From contig JAANDG010000042.1 in the NCBI GenBank assembly GCA_036852015.1, forward strand, positions 310,001 through 374,000: a stretch of DNA of 64,000 bases, in the 5' to 3' direction. Source of the DNA: Pelodera strongyloides. Taxonomy: Eukaryota; Nematoda; Chromadorea; Rhabditida; Rhabditidae. Positions 46,855 through 64,000 of the stretch are shown here, piece after piece (the stretch's first letter is position 1; each line of letters begins with the position of its first letter). A model generated the notes under the pieces. It ran no database searches and was not told the DNA's origin. It was given only the letters and a program-made list of their open reading frames with translations. The translations under genes and the position numbers were made by a program.

Positions 46855-47141
46855 ATCTGAGACAAAGAAAGCAATAAATTATCAAAAACAAAATTAGAGA
46901 AACATGGGTTTGAAAAATGCTGCTCCCAAATTATACATAAAAAATATCACCCCGGAGTGTACTTTTCTAAACATTTGGGTAGAAAATTGTCTAAAAGCGT
47001 CTAAAAGTACGCTTTTACATATCTGTAATAATATTGACGAGTTGCACGCTCTATGGATATAAAGCATTTTTGGGGCCATAACTTTATTATTCGGCAGATT
47101 TACCAACCATTCTACAAGAGTGTCAAGATGTAGGCAGTTAA

Positions 47142-47276
47142 AGCGAAATACCGGCCGGTTTTTGAAACACAGCGAAAATTAGAATAAAAACTAGACCCCA
47201 ATAGACCCCACGTTGCATAAATGCATACGAATGCAAGCAGTTGAGATGCGTTTCAAAAACCGGCCGGTATTTCGCT
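47142..47276. mobile_element. short TTAA-flanked MITE
   Basis: TTAA at 47138-47141 and 47277-47280 flank a 135-bp element. Its ends are perfect ~27-bp inverted repeats, starting AGCGAAATACCGGCCGG and ending CCGGCCGGTATTTCGCT. The ACCGGCCGGT palindrome lies inside each terminus. The interior is only ~80 bp. The ends differ from those of the MITE at 19023, so this is a second TTAA-targeting family. Confidence 0.9.
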
Positions 47277-47289
47277 TTAAGAAGGGATG

Positions 47290-48280
47290 GTCACTATTCA
47301 TTGAAAAAGATTTTAGATTTTTAGTCCCGGGTATGTGAAATGCTTGCCTAAATATGCGTGACAGTAAATAATTCAACTTTAGTTGCGTAAAACTAAAGGA
47401 ATGTACTGAAAGAACAACGAAAAACATGCACAAATGCTACGAGGCAGAAAAATGTGAATGTGTATTTAAATAGCAGTAAATAAATTTATTTTCAAAAATG
47501 CTCAATTTGCTGGCCACAACAAGCGGTTAAGTACCCCTTACGATGCTGACTAGCTTCATGATCAAATTATGTTGCTTGTTTATTGTTATGATTTTGAATC
47601 GAGGAGTGCGACGACAAGGAGCAATTTTCAAACTTGAACATGGGTGCTTGTAGTATGAAAGTTAACAAACAACCAGTAGTAAGAAACCAGTAAAAATGAA
47701 GACGGTTCTATAAGGTAACTTGTAGAAAAGGTCAACAACTATAGAACTCAAGAAACGAAATGATCGGAAGCCAATTAACTTGCAGGACAATGACAGTTCG
47801 ACGGGTCAAATAGGACTTTGTAACTTTGTATGGCAAAACAACAAATCATCATTAACAAGTGTTCCACACAGGACGCTATGACGAACATATTCCAGCTTAT
47901 TAACCAATGGAAAAGATGAGTGTTTAATAAGAAAGTGAAATGAAACTATCTATAGCTAATAGAACAGACAAAGCCAAGCAGTCACAGTCTAACGAGATAG
48001 GCATCGTGTTGTTTGTGGAAGCGTTTGGTGATCCATATCTAGGAGGGTACGATATGTGTAATACACCGAGATTAGCAATTCTTCTGCAACTGGGATCTAT
48101 GAAATACGAGTTTGCATCCTGGGAACGACCTAACTTTGCAACAGAACACGAAAGTCAGTATTGTTCTATGTTACGATGTTAACTTATTACCCATGGTCAT
48201 CATTATGAAAGATTATTACCAAATAATTCATTATTGATTATCAACACAGGAAAAAATTATACAAGAAAGTTTGATATGAT
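47290..48280. other. intergenic, no gene supported
   Basis: A plus-strand 80-codon frame at 47940-48182 exists but has no recognised motif or splice evidence. Nothing else stands out. Confidence 0.4.
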
Positions 48281-48287
48281 GGGTCAA

Positions 48288-48644
48288 TCAAAGACTGCTT
48301 CGTATGATAATATTATGCAGGGAAATGACTATGAAACAGGAATTTCCCCCATCCGCTATATGCTGATTTATCATTTCTCGCAAATAGAGATTAGGAACAC
48401 GAGAATAATCACTAATGCTTAGGGGTTGCACGTAACCAAATTCTACCCTTTCTATTTTTCCGTAATAGTCAATAAGTTGGTCACAAGGTGAAACTGGGAA
48501 AGCCACTTGGACAGGTAATTGCACATGGAACCTGCCCCATCCTAATGATTCAAAGATCTGTATCATTCGTGACCCGAATCCATGTGAAATTATTTCTGTA
48601 AACTTATGAAGGTTCTGTTTAGGCCTGTACCAAAAACTGGTCAA
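48288..48644 (-). CDS. possible unidentified coding exon
   Basis: A 118-codon minus-strand frame with protein-like composition, including FWYRPKQNLHKFTEIISHGF, SLGWGRFHVQLPVQVAFPV and DYYGKIERVEFGYVQPLS. I recognise no family. It could be one exon of an unmodelled gene, or the remains of a domesticated or decayed element. It stays open far longer than typical chance frames in this AT-rich DNA. Confidence 0.3.
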   Translation of the reverse strand: MTSFWYRPKQNLHKFTEIISHGFGSRMIQIFESLGWGRFHVQLPVQVAFPVSPCDQLIDYYGKIERVEFGYVQPLSISDYSRVPNLYLREMINQHIADGGNSCFIVISLHNIIIRSSL

Positions 48645-48649
48645 ATTGT

Positions 48650-50975
48650 GAGCGTATCTGACATCGTGTAAGATCGTGTAAGTTGTCTCTTCGTCGATGG
48701 AGCTCTATGTATTTCGTTTTCCGAATACATAGTGAATACATTCTGAATACATTCAACAAAATAATCTTTGGTTTAGTTACAACATTTGGCATTCTGCACA
48801 TTTGCTATGGTAAAAAAACACTGTTGTTCTAGAGCAGTTTTAGGTATTCAAGGGGTTTGGCCCGTCATTCACACAAATTCCCAATGGAGAATGGTGGAAT
48901 TTTTGGAAAACATTGTAGTTGTGCTTCTTGACCATTGCTTTGTCAACCTAAAAGGATATTTGTGCTTCAATAAAGAATATAACAGGCAATATCAGAGCAC
49001 ATACAGGTCCAAAACCATAAATTAAGTTGTTTTCATAAAGGTTTTCACGAATTCGAGGGTATTTTCTCTAGATCTCCAGAGCCGGACGAGCTTTGAAATA
49101 ATCTAAAAACAATACATGTCGAGACCAAGCAGTGCACGAGAATTCAAATTTCAAAGTGGAATCGATATTTACTTTTAAGGTAGTAAAGAATAGGTTATGC
49201 ATTTTTTTGTACGTCATAAATATTATATTACTATGTTATATTATAAGTTGTATGGATGTGAAACAATGACATACAATAATTCTATGTCACTCTAATCGCA
49301 CGCACGTTTGTTTTACTTATGCTCATAAGAGTCTTCTTCTGTGTTGATTTCGAGTCGGTCCCCGCAAATGCGAATTCAAAACAAGCTTATGATAAACGTT
49401 ACTTTCCGACATTTTCAGTGCACTTAATTTACCAAATTTATCTTTATTCGAAATCTCTCTCGGTGTTTTGTTGAATTGAAGCTGTCACCCGTTCGTTTCA
49501 TTGACTAGTTATCTGTGGTCCTCAGCCGCCAGTAAAGGGGGTTCAATCTCAGTAAGAGCATTATTCAGATGACCACTCCCACTTCTAAAGAATTCCCTGA
49601 AGATCGCAGAAAGGGAGAAGGTCTTTTCAATCTTCATTGACTGTTTTTGTTTTGCACGTAAACCAGCATCCTTCATTTATTTATTCTTTATGGACGTTCT
49701 GCTGTAGTACATCGAATTCCACACATTTATGTATTTACAACTTTAAGGTTAACTATGTTATGTTTATGCTTAATGTTCTGGGAACTGTCGGAGTAAAAGA
49801 AACATAGTTCCAAATTAATGTTTATTTGGGTACCAATAATGAAAATTTTTTGCTCAAATATAGTGCACATCAGCTCGCTCCATTTTTCGCCAATCGACTT
49901 TCTTGGGGCCAATTGTTTACACCCAATTGCTTGAGGCATTATATCTGCAACAAATCTATCTACATTTTCTATGTCAATTGTATATCTGTGTGAAAGATCG
50001 TACTTATCCTACATTTATCCTTAAGTTATCCGTCTACTTAACTAGGATCCATGAAATTATCTCAGAAAGTGTATTATATGTCAACTTACGTTCGACTCCG
50101 AGGCCCGCAATCGTTTTCTCCATAAATTATGCGAAAATTTTCAAATCGTCTTTCTGAAAACATCGTAAATCGAAGTAGTATATCCGGTCTGTGATTCTCT
50201 ACCACCCTTCACCACAAGACCTCACATTCATCATATTTTTCCGTCTGTCGGCCTCTTCGCCTGCTCCTTTCGCCTTTCTATTGACCTTTGTTTTTCCTCC
50301 TTGCTTTCTATTCTTTTCTTCGCCCGACTGCATATATGGAGATAAACGCCTCTCAACACTTTTCTCCGAGACCCCCGTATAACTAGTATATTACCTGGAT
50401 GAACTATATCGGATAACAACGTATCTCGCGAATTTCATATATGCATGTATGTACATGCGAATATACCGCTCTATAGACGTTAGTTTACCATGCATGTTAA
50501 ACTCATTCAAAACATCCACCCGTCCATTGTGTTGTAAACATGAGAAGTAGGAATTGCGAGAACTTTGAACAGCTACTCATAATGGCCATTCAACATATTT
50601 TTGTCCATGAATAGTGGGTGGGAGACATACCTTTATTCTCCTTCGAATGTCAATTATCTCGTCCCGTTGTGGCTTTAGACCACAATAGCTTCGTGACCTT
50701 TTCTATATTTCCTCCATTCCGAACTCGCTGATTATTGATATTGTAGTTGCTATTGCGGACAACATAGGTGGAAAACCCATTTTCACACATTTTCACCCAA
50801 GGATTTAAAAAATAACCAATATCGTCAAAATTGAGTTCGCTCTTCGACCCGAATCTAAATATACTGGGGCTGAGTGCACATCAGTTGAATACTGCTAAAT
50901 AGGAATATATTTAGTATAGTATGTACAGATGATAATAAATAGAAGTAAGTCTGCTAAGTTCACGTTCATGAACAA
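48650..50975. other. intergenic, no gene supported
   Basis: No convincing exon, repeat or RNA gene is seen. Confidence 0.4.
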
Positions 50976-50983
50976 GTTCTACT

Positions 50984-51082
50984 TTAGTAGTAGCGCTTGA
51001 GGAGGTAAATACTTAATCCGACAACAATAAGGCAAAGTAGTAGAATAAATAAGCAAAGACAAGACTTTGCACCGCCATCCAT
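50984..51082 (-). CDS. candidate 32-aa single-span membrane micropeptide
   Basis: The minus-strand frame ATG 51082 to TAA 50984 encodes MDGGAKSCLCLF followed by a continuous hydrophobic helix (ILLLCLIVVGLSIYLL) and a KRYY end. It lies in an exon entered by a good acceptor (TTTTCCAG, exon edge 51117). An upstream exon at 52127-52187 has consensus TTTCAG and GTAAGT edges, so the ATG would be the first useful start in a spliced transcript. Size and topology recall invertebrate regulatory TM micropeptides such as sarcolambans, but no sequence homology is claimed. An alternative frame of the same exon also stays open. Confidence 0.35.
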   Translation of the reverse strand: MDGGAKSCLCLFILLLCLIVVGLSIYLLKRYY

Positions 51083-52126
51083 TTGTTTTCACGAATGAAA
51101 TTGAACTGGCCAAATATCTGGAAAATATATTAGAGATGGAACAATAAATTGCAAATAAGGTACAATTTCATCAAATAATCATAAGAAACGACTGTTGAAA
51201 TTGGAAATCATTAGTGTTGGTGTTTTGACAGTGAAATGGTGCGCCCATTTAGCATCTGTACAAATTCACTCGGAAAAGTAAAATGCAGCTGAGCAAATGT
51301 TTTTTGTCCATTTTTCAATCTACTTCCTCGAAGCGGCGGAAATTATGATGTTTTACTAGTGCTCGCAAAAATATTAAAAAAATCTGTGGGTAAAGATTCC
51401 TGAATGGGGCACTGATATAAATCAGACGGCGTACAAATTTGTGTTATCGAAACTTCTTTTTATAGGGAAGAACTAACTGACTACATTGGTGGGTGGTGCA
51501 TGATAGGAAAACAACAGTATGAGTTATCTACTTTCGTAAACGCAAGTGGCAGTACAAATAAACATCATGTGCGTGGACGGGTTATCATAGCTTATGCAAA
51601 TTAAAGTGTGCTCTAGCCTATCACTATATGACGTGACGTAAAACCTACACTGTGGTCTTCATTTCAAGACATAGTGGCTTATTTTCAGAAACTATCCAAA
51701 GTGCGGGCAACTACTAATTTCTGGGAAAAGTAATTCTTGCTCCAAATACTTTTGAAACCATTCTGTTAAACTATTCACATCATTTAACTAGGATAAAGGA
51801 CAAAAGCTTAGAGTGAAATTGAGAACAACTGAGACATTAGTGTATTAAACACGAATGTTTACGCTAATCAGCAAACGAACCATGTCTTACTGTCCAGCAG
51901 ACTATGGAAGGGAGGCTGCGAGACAAGATTGGCGTGGTTAGGATTTCCCTTCGTAGACTATGTTACCTCTCTTAATTACTAAAATTTGCTTATAATAATT
52001 CATTGCGAGACATTACTAATAAATTTTCGCTCATTACCACTTCGCTTATTAAAAGAATTCTGTCTTTCGTCAATCCTCAGTTGCCTCCAATGCGATGTAT
52101 AATTAGTATCCAAGTTTGCCACTTAC

Positions 52127-52187
52127 CTTCTAATTTGCATTCTTCTGCGCTCTTCAATCCTTTTCTCGACGTTTGATCCGAATTAAA
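52127..52187 (-). other. probable small exon upstream of the micropeptide frame
   Basis: Sixty-one bases on the minus strand are bounded by ATTTCAG and GTAAGT. They are open in one frame (FNSDQTSRKGLKSAEECKLE). Joined to the exon at 51117 that frame stops after nine residues, so the exon is either 5' UTR or encodes a short alternative C-terminus. Confidence 0.4.
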
Positions 52188-52199
52188 CTGAAATAATGC

Positions 52200-54600
52200 T
52201 ATTTTAAGGTCGTACTTATGCTAAATTCACAAGTTGATGCATTCATCTAAAACTTGACAATCGTAAGGAATCACTCTTCTGTGGGGTAGTTGTGTTTTTA
52301 GTTGTGTTTTCTACGAGATTTAGTATTCAATATTATTGCGGCTCTGTTATCGAGCGCTCCCAAATGATTTATTTGCTCTCAAAGATTGTCGCTACGAGCA
52401 TCTAAATTATTCTATTCGCCTAAAGACTTCAAATAAATTTTCAGCAAGTTTATTTTACGAACCGCAACGGCAGACGTTTGCTCCGTTTACACATCTTGTA
52501 TCGAGCCAAAATTTGGGTTATTAATGTAATGTAATTCACTCAAAAGACTTTCATCTTGCTTCCTTGCATTTTTATAAAAGAAATCTTGCACACAAATGAA
52601 GCTACTTAATCTATAAAAGTGCACATTTGTAGGCTGCTCGTTCGTTGTTTTCGCAGATCTTTCTCCGAAACCTGTCGCATGGTCGACCCATGAATAAATA
52701 GGGAAATAGAGATGTGTACGTAGTTGCCTATATCTTTTGCACTCATGAAAACTAGTATATTATTCACAAAGGAATATCATATTTCATAACGTGTGCTTCG
52801 GCATATCACGACATTTTACTTAATGCCCCGAGGTCTTTTCTGATTAGTTCATTTTGTATGAATGCGTACTTATTTTACATATCATTTCTTTTCTTTGAGT
52901 TTTATGAGCAGTTGTTGATTTTCTTATTTTTTTGCTTAATTGATTGAAAATATTTTTTTGCAGATGAACATGGAATGCTTGCAAAGTAGCTGACACTAGG
53001 CTGAAGGAAATCATGGGGAAAAGTAAGTCCTAATAGACAATAAATAAATGAAAGTAAAGCAAATATGTAGGTTCGAAAAATCGTTGGTAAGCGATTGAGA
53101 GCCTAGGGTTGTACAAATACAGTGTATTCACTTTGCTGACTTGGGTAGAAAATGTACGATATTCGAACTTATCACTAAATCATATTATTTTTTTAAGAAT
53201 CGTCACAAAATACACCTCCGTCAGCCACGACGCGCTTATTGGGTAAGATTACGTTCGTTATTTATTATTAGCAAATATGATGTCTTAAGTGTTATTTCGA
53301 CAATTTGTTCATTGTTGTAAAGTAGGCGTTGGATGCGCGTTGTGCGAGATATTGGCGCGTTTTTCTTGTTAAAAAAATTTTGACACGGAGTAAAAAAAAA
53401 ATTCGCATTCTGCGAAAAAGTATGCACTTAGAATTCTGTGAACTTTTTTCATCATTGTAAATATCTTTTTATGCAAATTGACGTAAAAAAGTTGTCTTCG
53501 ACCTTCTGTCACAGTGCCTCTAACTGGGGGACGCGAGGCACATATTTGAGAAAATTCGATTTGTGTGTCCTTTCTAATCGGACGCACACAATGTGCGACG
53601 TGCCGTCAACCTAAAAGTTTTAGGTTATTCCCTTTTATATGCTCACTTGAAAAACTACAAGTGTTTGTGCAAAATACCATATATTTGCGCCTGCTTATTT
53701 ATTTGACAATTCAAAACACAAAAAGAATGCTTATTAGACATGTTATTTACAAGCTTCTTATTTGCCATAGATCGCGCACAAGCTCAATTATTTTTCCCAA
53801 ATGATTTTTCTCTTTTCCAAATATTTGGAGGGAGCCTTATTCTGCGGTCGTTTGTCAAAAGTTGTCCCATGTGATGTATTTCATGGAGTCTTTACCGCTA
53901 ATGCTCCGTGAAAATAAGTCCCAGGTGGACGGGGTCTAATTTTTTTCGCACTGGTTTCTTGACGACTTTTCTGCAATACTACTTTATGGAATTTCCAAAC
54001 AAAAGTAACTTTTCTATTCATAACTAACAAATGAGCTAATTGGCAACAATGTAAAATAGATAAGTAGTCCCCAGGTGATGAACAGAATACATTAGTACGT
54101 TCCTAGATGTCAGGTTTTATCAAACGAATGTTTATTTTATTGTCTGTTCTTAAACTGTAGCTTTACCAAACTAAATATAACATATATTTATAAGAATAAG
54201 ATGTCATGAAATATCGTACGATGGGGAAAAAGGACTGTTTCGTTTTCTTTCATTTCGTGTTTGTTTGTTTATTTATTCAAATGGCTTTTCCTTCAACGCC
54301 TACTGAATAATCCACTCGGCCGTAATGAAGTGCCAAGGCCAATCATTCAAAAAAACAAACCATCTCCTAGATGTATAGCCTCTTCAATCATCCGTTTGAC
54401 GGAAATCTCTTATTTTTCAATCGTTTTTTTGCTAAATTAGAAATTTTTCATTTCATCTTCTAAGCTGTAATGCAATATAAATATGGTCCTTTTCCCTTCC
54501 TTTTTCATTCCTTTTTTTCTGGATCCAAGAGGTGTGAATTTATCTGTATGTGTGTATTCTATTTCTCCATCCTTTTTCCGTAAAGTACCCCTCAGGAAAC
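52200..54600. other. intergenic, no gene supported
   Basis: AT-rich sequence; short frames only on both strands. No repeat or RNA gene recognised. Confidence 0.4.
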
Positions 54601-54607
54601 ACTTCAG

Positions 54608-55541
54608 AGGCCGTATTCACCAATCCGTTTCCCCGCAGGGAATCACTCCCTGGGGACAATTTTCGAAAAATTAATCCCTGGGGAGCGATTCCCCGACAAA
54701 TTAGTGATTCACCATTTTTCCCCATTTCCCCAAATGCTGTCAGGGAGTAGGGAATCTGTCCCCACCTTTGGCTCGGGGTCTAATGATTCCCTGGGCACTT
54801 TTTCTAATGTTTACGGTTTGTATTTGATTTTTTCTAATGTTTAATTACGGGAATTTGCCTTATTAAAAGGGTTTTAATTTATAAGAATAATATAGTGCAA
54901 ATTATAGACAAAACGGGCTTCAATTTTTACTGTCAAAAATTAATCAAATTTGATTAGGAACTTAAACTTGAGCAGGCTATGCGGCTACGCCTCGTATACA
55001 CTATTAGATACGGAATATTTTTTCTTTTATTGGTTGTAAGAGGTTTTCCAAAATTAAATTATACCTGCAAAAAAGTCTCATATTATATTCGCTGAAAACA
55101 AGATTACAACACACGAGTACAAGTAAAAAATAGAAGCAATGTTCCAAACACCTTTTCAAAGATTCAACGCCAGCACCCCCCTCCCCCCTCCGTATTTTCG
55201 AAAATGACAAAATGGACGTGGCACTCACTCATTTCTTAGCTCACCAAGAATAAAATGAAGTTCACTGAAAATTTAAAGTTCCCTCAAAAATACGAAAATG
55301 GAGTTTGCTCAGATGGAGGGGTGCACTAATAGTTTAAATTTCCGTTTAAAGTTTAATTTCCCCGCACAGTTTATTAATCCCTGTAGGGAAAAAATCCCTA
55401 TCTCCCCAAATGAGTGTGAATTGGTTTGCAGTTCGGGGAACAGGGAATTTTTCCCTGTAGGGATAAAATCCCTCAGGGATTTTGTCCCCGGGGATTATTT
55501 GTCCCTGGGGACAAATTCCCCGTGAGTGGTGAATACGGCCT
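54608..55541. mobile_element. foldback DNA element with AGGCCGTATTCACC ends
   Basis: Exact inverted termini AGGCCGTATTCACC and GGTGAATACGGCCT bound 934 bp, flanked by CAG on both sides (possible 3-bp target duplication). Subterminal regions are complementary in a looser way and are built from CCCTGGGGAC, TCCCCGCAGGGA and GGGAAT-type words that can fold on themselves. The longest interior frames (about 75 codons) do not resemble a transposase. A CTCAGGAA word occurs near both ends (about 54592 and 55541) and might be an alternative target duplication. Confidence 0.85.
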
Positions 55542-55549
55542 CAGGAAGC

Positions 55550-58500
55550 TCCCTTCCTCCCCCCCCCTTTGCCCCATCTGACCCTCCTTATTTTAACAGT
55601 CTGAATGCATACTATGTAACTATTGTCCTAGTCTTCCTTGTTGCCGAAAGTTGGGAGGAAGCCTCACACTAATAATAATGCTGTCTGTAAGCCTGCTGTT
55701 CTGAAGAACTCTGATTCTCACAGAAAAGTGAACAAGTGCCAGTTTGTGTCTTTGTTTTCTTTAAAGTGGCTGAGGAAGTGAGGCAAACACGCGAGTTGTT
55801 GTTACATACGGACTTCGCATCTGATGACAAGTTTTTGCCCTCGAAATTATTTGGTTTTTACTTTGATTCAGTAAAATACTCTCAGTATTTGTTGCTGATG
55901 CTCATTGTCGTGGATGCAAGTTCGGAAAAGACCACGAAATAAGAGCCAGTAAAATAATGAAAGAGAATATTCTGTTTAGTCGTGCCCGTACGCCCATCCT
56001 CACACAACATTTAATTAATGCGCGATGCAGCCTGCCCCCCCCCCACAAAAGTTGAGAGTTGCCTTTTGGAGAGCGTCCCCTTCCCTCTTCAAAAAAGTCC
56101 GATCTCAAAACTTTCAGCAATTATATCCTCTCCCGATGCCACCTTTGAAACAAGGAAATGATTAATGCAACCGCACTTATATAACTAAAACAACAACTAG
56201 CTTACTGTCACAGTAGTTCACCTAATATATCCGTCTTCAGGAGCTTTAACAAATGTCTGGTTTTCTGCATTCAGTTTGCTTCGATTCTATATATGTACTC
56301 ATATTAAGAATCTGGACAGGTAATTCTGCAAAGTCTCCTCGGAAATATTTTTGTAAGAAATTATGCATTCATCACAGTTGTAGGATTTCGGTAATTGAGA
56401 CGTCCCTTACTTTTAATGATGGGTTCATCTGATTAACCAACTGCAACTTTCTGAGAGAACAGAACTGCAAAATGCAATAAATATAAAACTTATCAAAATT
56501 TGCATTATAAACATGACATTCAAGTTTGCTATACTCGCCACGTTTGCCTACTTATGTCGTCTATTTTTCTTCATGTGAATTTTGAGCTCCTGATCCCTTT
56601 TTGTGTGCATTCGAGTGCAGCTTCCATCACAAGTTTATACCTTATGCTTGAGTGCCCACAAAGAGCAAAAATTCTGATGAATTCGATGAACGATCATAAA
56701 GATTTTGTAGTTTATTGAGAAAACAATAACTCGCTTATGCCAAAGTTGAAAGCTCAGAGGATTTTCTCTCTCTAACGAACTCAAAAACATGAGGAACAAA
56801 GGTCCCTGAAGCTTTTCCATCTCTTTGTTAGGGTCAGAGAAGACCCAATCTTGATTTACTTGAACATATTGAAGTGCCATTGAACGTTTTCTATTTCTTC
56901 TTTTTGTTGTTGAAAGAAGAGAATTTCGCTACCACATGTTTTATACGATTATTGGCGAAATGTCTATCTTATGGCTGATCATTTTGCTGTGAAGCATTGT
57001 TACAATGGCTAAATGCACGCAGAACATTATGTCCATTGAATTAGTTTACTGTTGTGCGTTCCTTTGAAGGCAAGTAACTGTGTGAAGGCATACACATAAT
57101 TTTCATTGCTACGGGTGATTCTTTAATTAACAAACACGATCCACAAACGACATTCCTTAACTGTTCTCGCAAAATCTTTTAAATATTCACTTAACCATCT
57201 TTTTTAGTAAAACGTTGCACGGCTCACATACATACATATATCACCTATATTGTTTATAACTCTCTTAAAGTAGAGCGCATGATATATTAGAGTTTCACGC
57301 CCCAGTGAGCTTTTATTCTGTTGCCGAATCACATCATCACATACACGAATAAAGTTCCAAGTAGGTCGCTCTTTGGTGCATTAATTACGGATATAAACTA
57401 TGCGAGGTGATTTCCTATGCGTATAACAAAATTTATTTTCCCCAAACATTTCATTGCGAAGCATAGATGCCTTGCGCTTATTTTTCTGCTTGTTGTCAAC
57501 TGTTTTAAAGTACCCATAACAATTATTCTTAGGAATACTGTCCAACTTCTAGTGGTATAGACTCATATCCATCGTTAGAAGCACTCAATATTTTTAACAA
57601 GAAGAGCTGTTTTGGATAATCGTTGTCTCTTCTTTTGTCTCCCAACCTTATTTTATGAGCCAATAGGAAATTACGAGGCGGGCAATTAGATGTGTGCAAA
57701 AACCATAAGAGCAAATAAAATAAATGTTCTATACAGCACCGCATATCATTTGTATGTGTGCTAAAAATACGTTCGTAGCATTATCTAACATTCGATGCTC
57801 TTAGTCGCCAGGTGCCATTAATTCGAAACGAATTATAATGTTGAACTAAAAGGTCTTTCCATGCACAAAAAGAATTCGTCATAGATGTCCGGCCGACGCA
57901 AAGAATACCTTTCTTTCGTTGTTTTTCTAGGTGTTGTTGTCGTGTCATCCAAAAAGTTGAGTTTAGAAATATACCTACGAGAGCAACATGATCTTTCGCA
58001 GTAGTAGTCATAGAACCATTGGTCCCCACATTATGACGGTTCAAGGTTCACCTAAATGTTAACGAGAACAGTGGAGCACTTCCCCAAATATGCACGCAAT
58101 TTTAGAAAAATTCCCGTTATAATACACGGTTTTTATACATTGACACGTACAACAATTAGTTGCTGTTGCTCATTTCTCAGTTAATTACAACAGTAGTCAT
58201 ATTAGCATTCATCACTTATGTACATTCATCACATCACGTAGCATTCATTATTAGCCAGGACTGTATTTGTCTGCTAACTGAAGGCTTCTAAGAAATGGAA
58301 TGCAATCTATGATATTGTGTTTTCACCTGTCACGTAACCAATAATTCGGCGCATTTAGATGAATAGCAGAGTATTTGAGCATGAGGAGTTTCTCTACCTT
58401 ATTGGATTAATTAGAGTTGGGCACGGAACCGGGTTCAGCGTCATAAACAGCCACTCACATCTTCGCACCTCAGAAATATAATAGTGGACAACTAACGACA

Positions 58501-58720
58501 ACCTAACCCTTTCACTTACTTCCGTATTCTTTGCGCAATCTTGCTTGGTTTCGCTCTAGTTTCGTGTGTTGCGCATGTGCTTCATTCCTTGTTTTTTCTT
58601 GCTGAACTATGGTTCGCCATAGATTTGAATTGTGTGTTCCCATTTCTTGAAATTGGTTTGTGATATGTCAGTCGGAGTAATTATGAACATTGTTTATTAG
58701 GTCTTGTTACTTGGTTGTTT
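55550..58720. other. intergenic upstream of the NALCN gene
   Basis: No multi-exon gene was recognised. The minus-strand frame 56635-56880 (81 codons, MALQYVQVNQDWVFSDPNK...) has fairly normal composition but no splice or homology support. The NALCN promoter must lie here or nearby; no TATA motif stands out. Confidence 0.4.
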
Positions 58721-58752
58721 CAGCGTGCAAGGCGGCGGCCTTATCCGCAACG

Positions 58753-63679
<4,927 letters not shown>

Positions 63680-63683
63680 GTAG

Positions 63684-64000
63684 GTTCTATAGGAAGATAG
63701 TGCCTAAATCACGTCAACCTGCGTTTCTCAACCCTTTGTTGTCTGCGCACATCATTAAAAACTTTTAATAACACTATTTGAGTGAATTTGCATTTTTGCC
63801 AAAAATGTTATACCCTTGTTGTTGCAATATATAACTGATTTTGCTCTAGCACAGATTAAATAAACGGGAGAAGAGTTACTCGCATGCACCCTTGTTTATA
63901 CGTTTGTGTAGAAATTTAGCCAGTGGTGTTTCAGTTTGCCTACTATTGTAGCTAAAACTTAGTGATTAATTCTTTCTGCTTACAATTAGTGCTTCGGTAG
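63684..64000. other. NALCN intron or flank, no exon seen
   Basis: After the last recognised exon (ending GTTGA before GTAGGT) no further domain II-III linker exon is visible before the window ends. If the in-frame TAG at 63681-63683 were read through without splicing the protein would end here, but conservation beyond domain II makes a splice donor more likely. Confidence 0.5.

Overview
The window reads as nuclear DNA of an invertebrate animal, most likely a nematode. It is AT-rich, its genes are cut into many short exons, and most introns are short with GT..AG ends. A recurrent feature is a consensus 3' splice acceptor (TTTCAG/TTGCAG type) 0-35 nt before the start codon of at least nine genes. 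This is the classical mark of spliced-leader trans-splicing, although 5'-UTR introns would look the same. Species assignment is inference; no rRNA or mitochondrial marker is present. Exon models below were built by eye from splice sites, reading phase and family conservation.

Layout, left to right. (1) 1-110: the last codons of a truncated plus-strand gene. (2) 2.2 kb: a possible small three-helix membrane protein. (3) 4.6-6.2 kb: a secreted saposin-B protein with a Ser/Thr-rich tail, bracketed by two copies of a short direct repeat. (4) 10.0-13.9 kb: a complete glutamine synthetase gene (12 exons, 385 aa); intron 7 holds a GC-rich inverted-repeat element with a tRNA-like pol III promoter. 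(5) 14.7-23.2 kb: the most unusual part. Two consecutive, apparently unrelated genes (an orphan 140-aa protein and an MVB12/ESCRT-I subunit with MABP and UMA domains) share a 24-bp TATA promoter core and, 0.7-1 kb further on, a ~90-nt motif with a hammerhead-like CTGATGAG...CGAAA core and a hairpin that has changed on both sides. The first promoter is preceded by a ~31-bp-spaced array of CCCCGATATGGCCCCGAT boxes; the second TATA box lies in the loop of a perfect 20-bp palindrome. A TTAA-flanked MITE lies between the two units. (6) 26.7-31.0 kb: a complete bestrophin anion channel (17 exons, 605 aa). (7) 32-37.7 kb, minus strand: two tandem MARVEL-like four-helix membrane proteins with matching exon structures. 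(8) 38.6-46.9 kb, minus strand: two genes for secreted proteins, one small and one 472-aa Thr/Lys-rich protein with a Cys-rich C-terminus. (9) 47-58.7 kb: mostly gene-poor, with a TTAA MITE, a possible 32-aa membrane micropeptide and a foldback element. (10) 58.75 kb to the right edge: the first half (domains I-II) of the sodium leak channel NALCN/NCA in 21 exons.

The genes do not form one pathway: nitrogen assimilation, endosomal sorting, chloride and sodium-leak conductance, and secreted/surface proteins sit side by side. The one sign of shared control is the promoter plus RNA-motif module at 15.1-20.3 kb.
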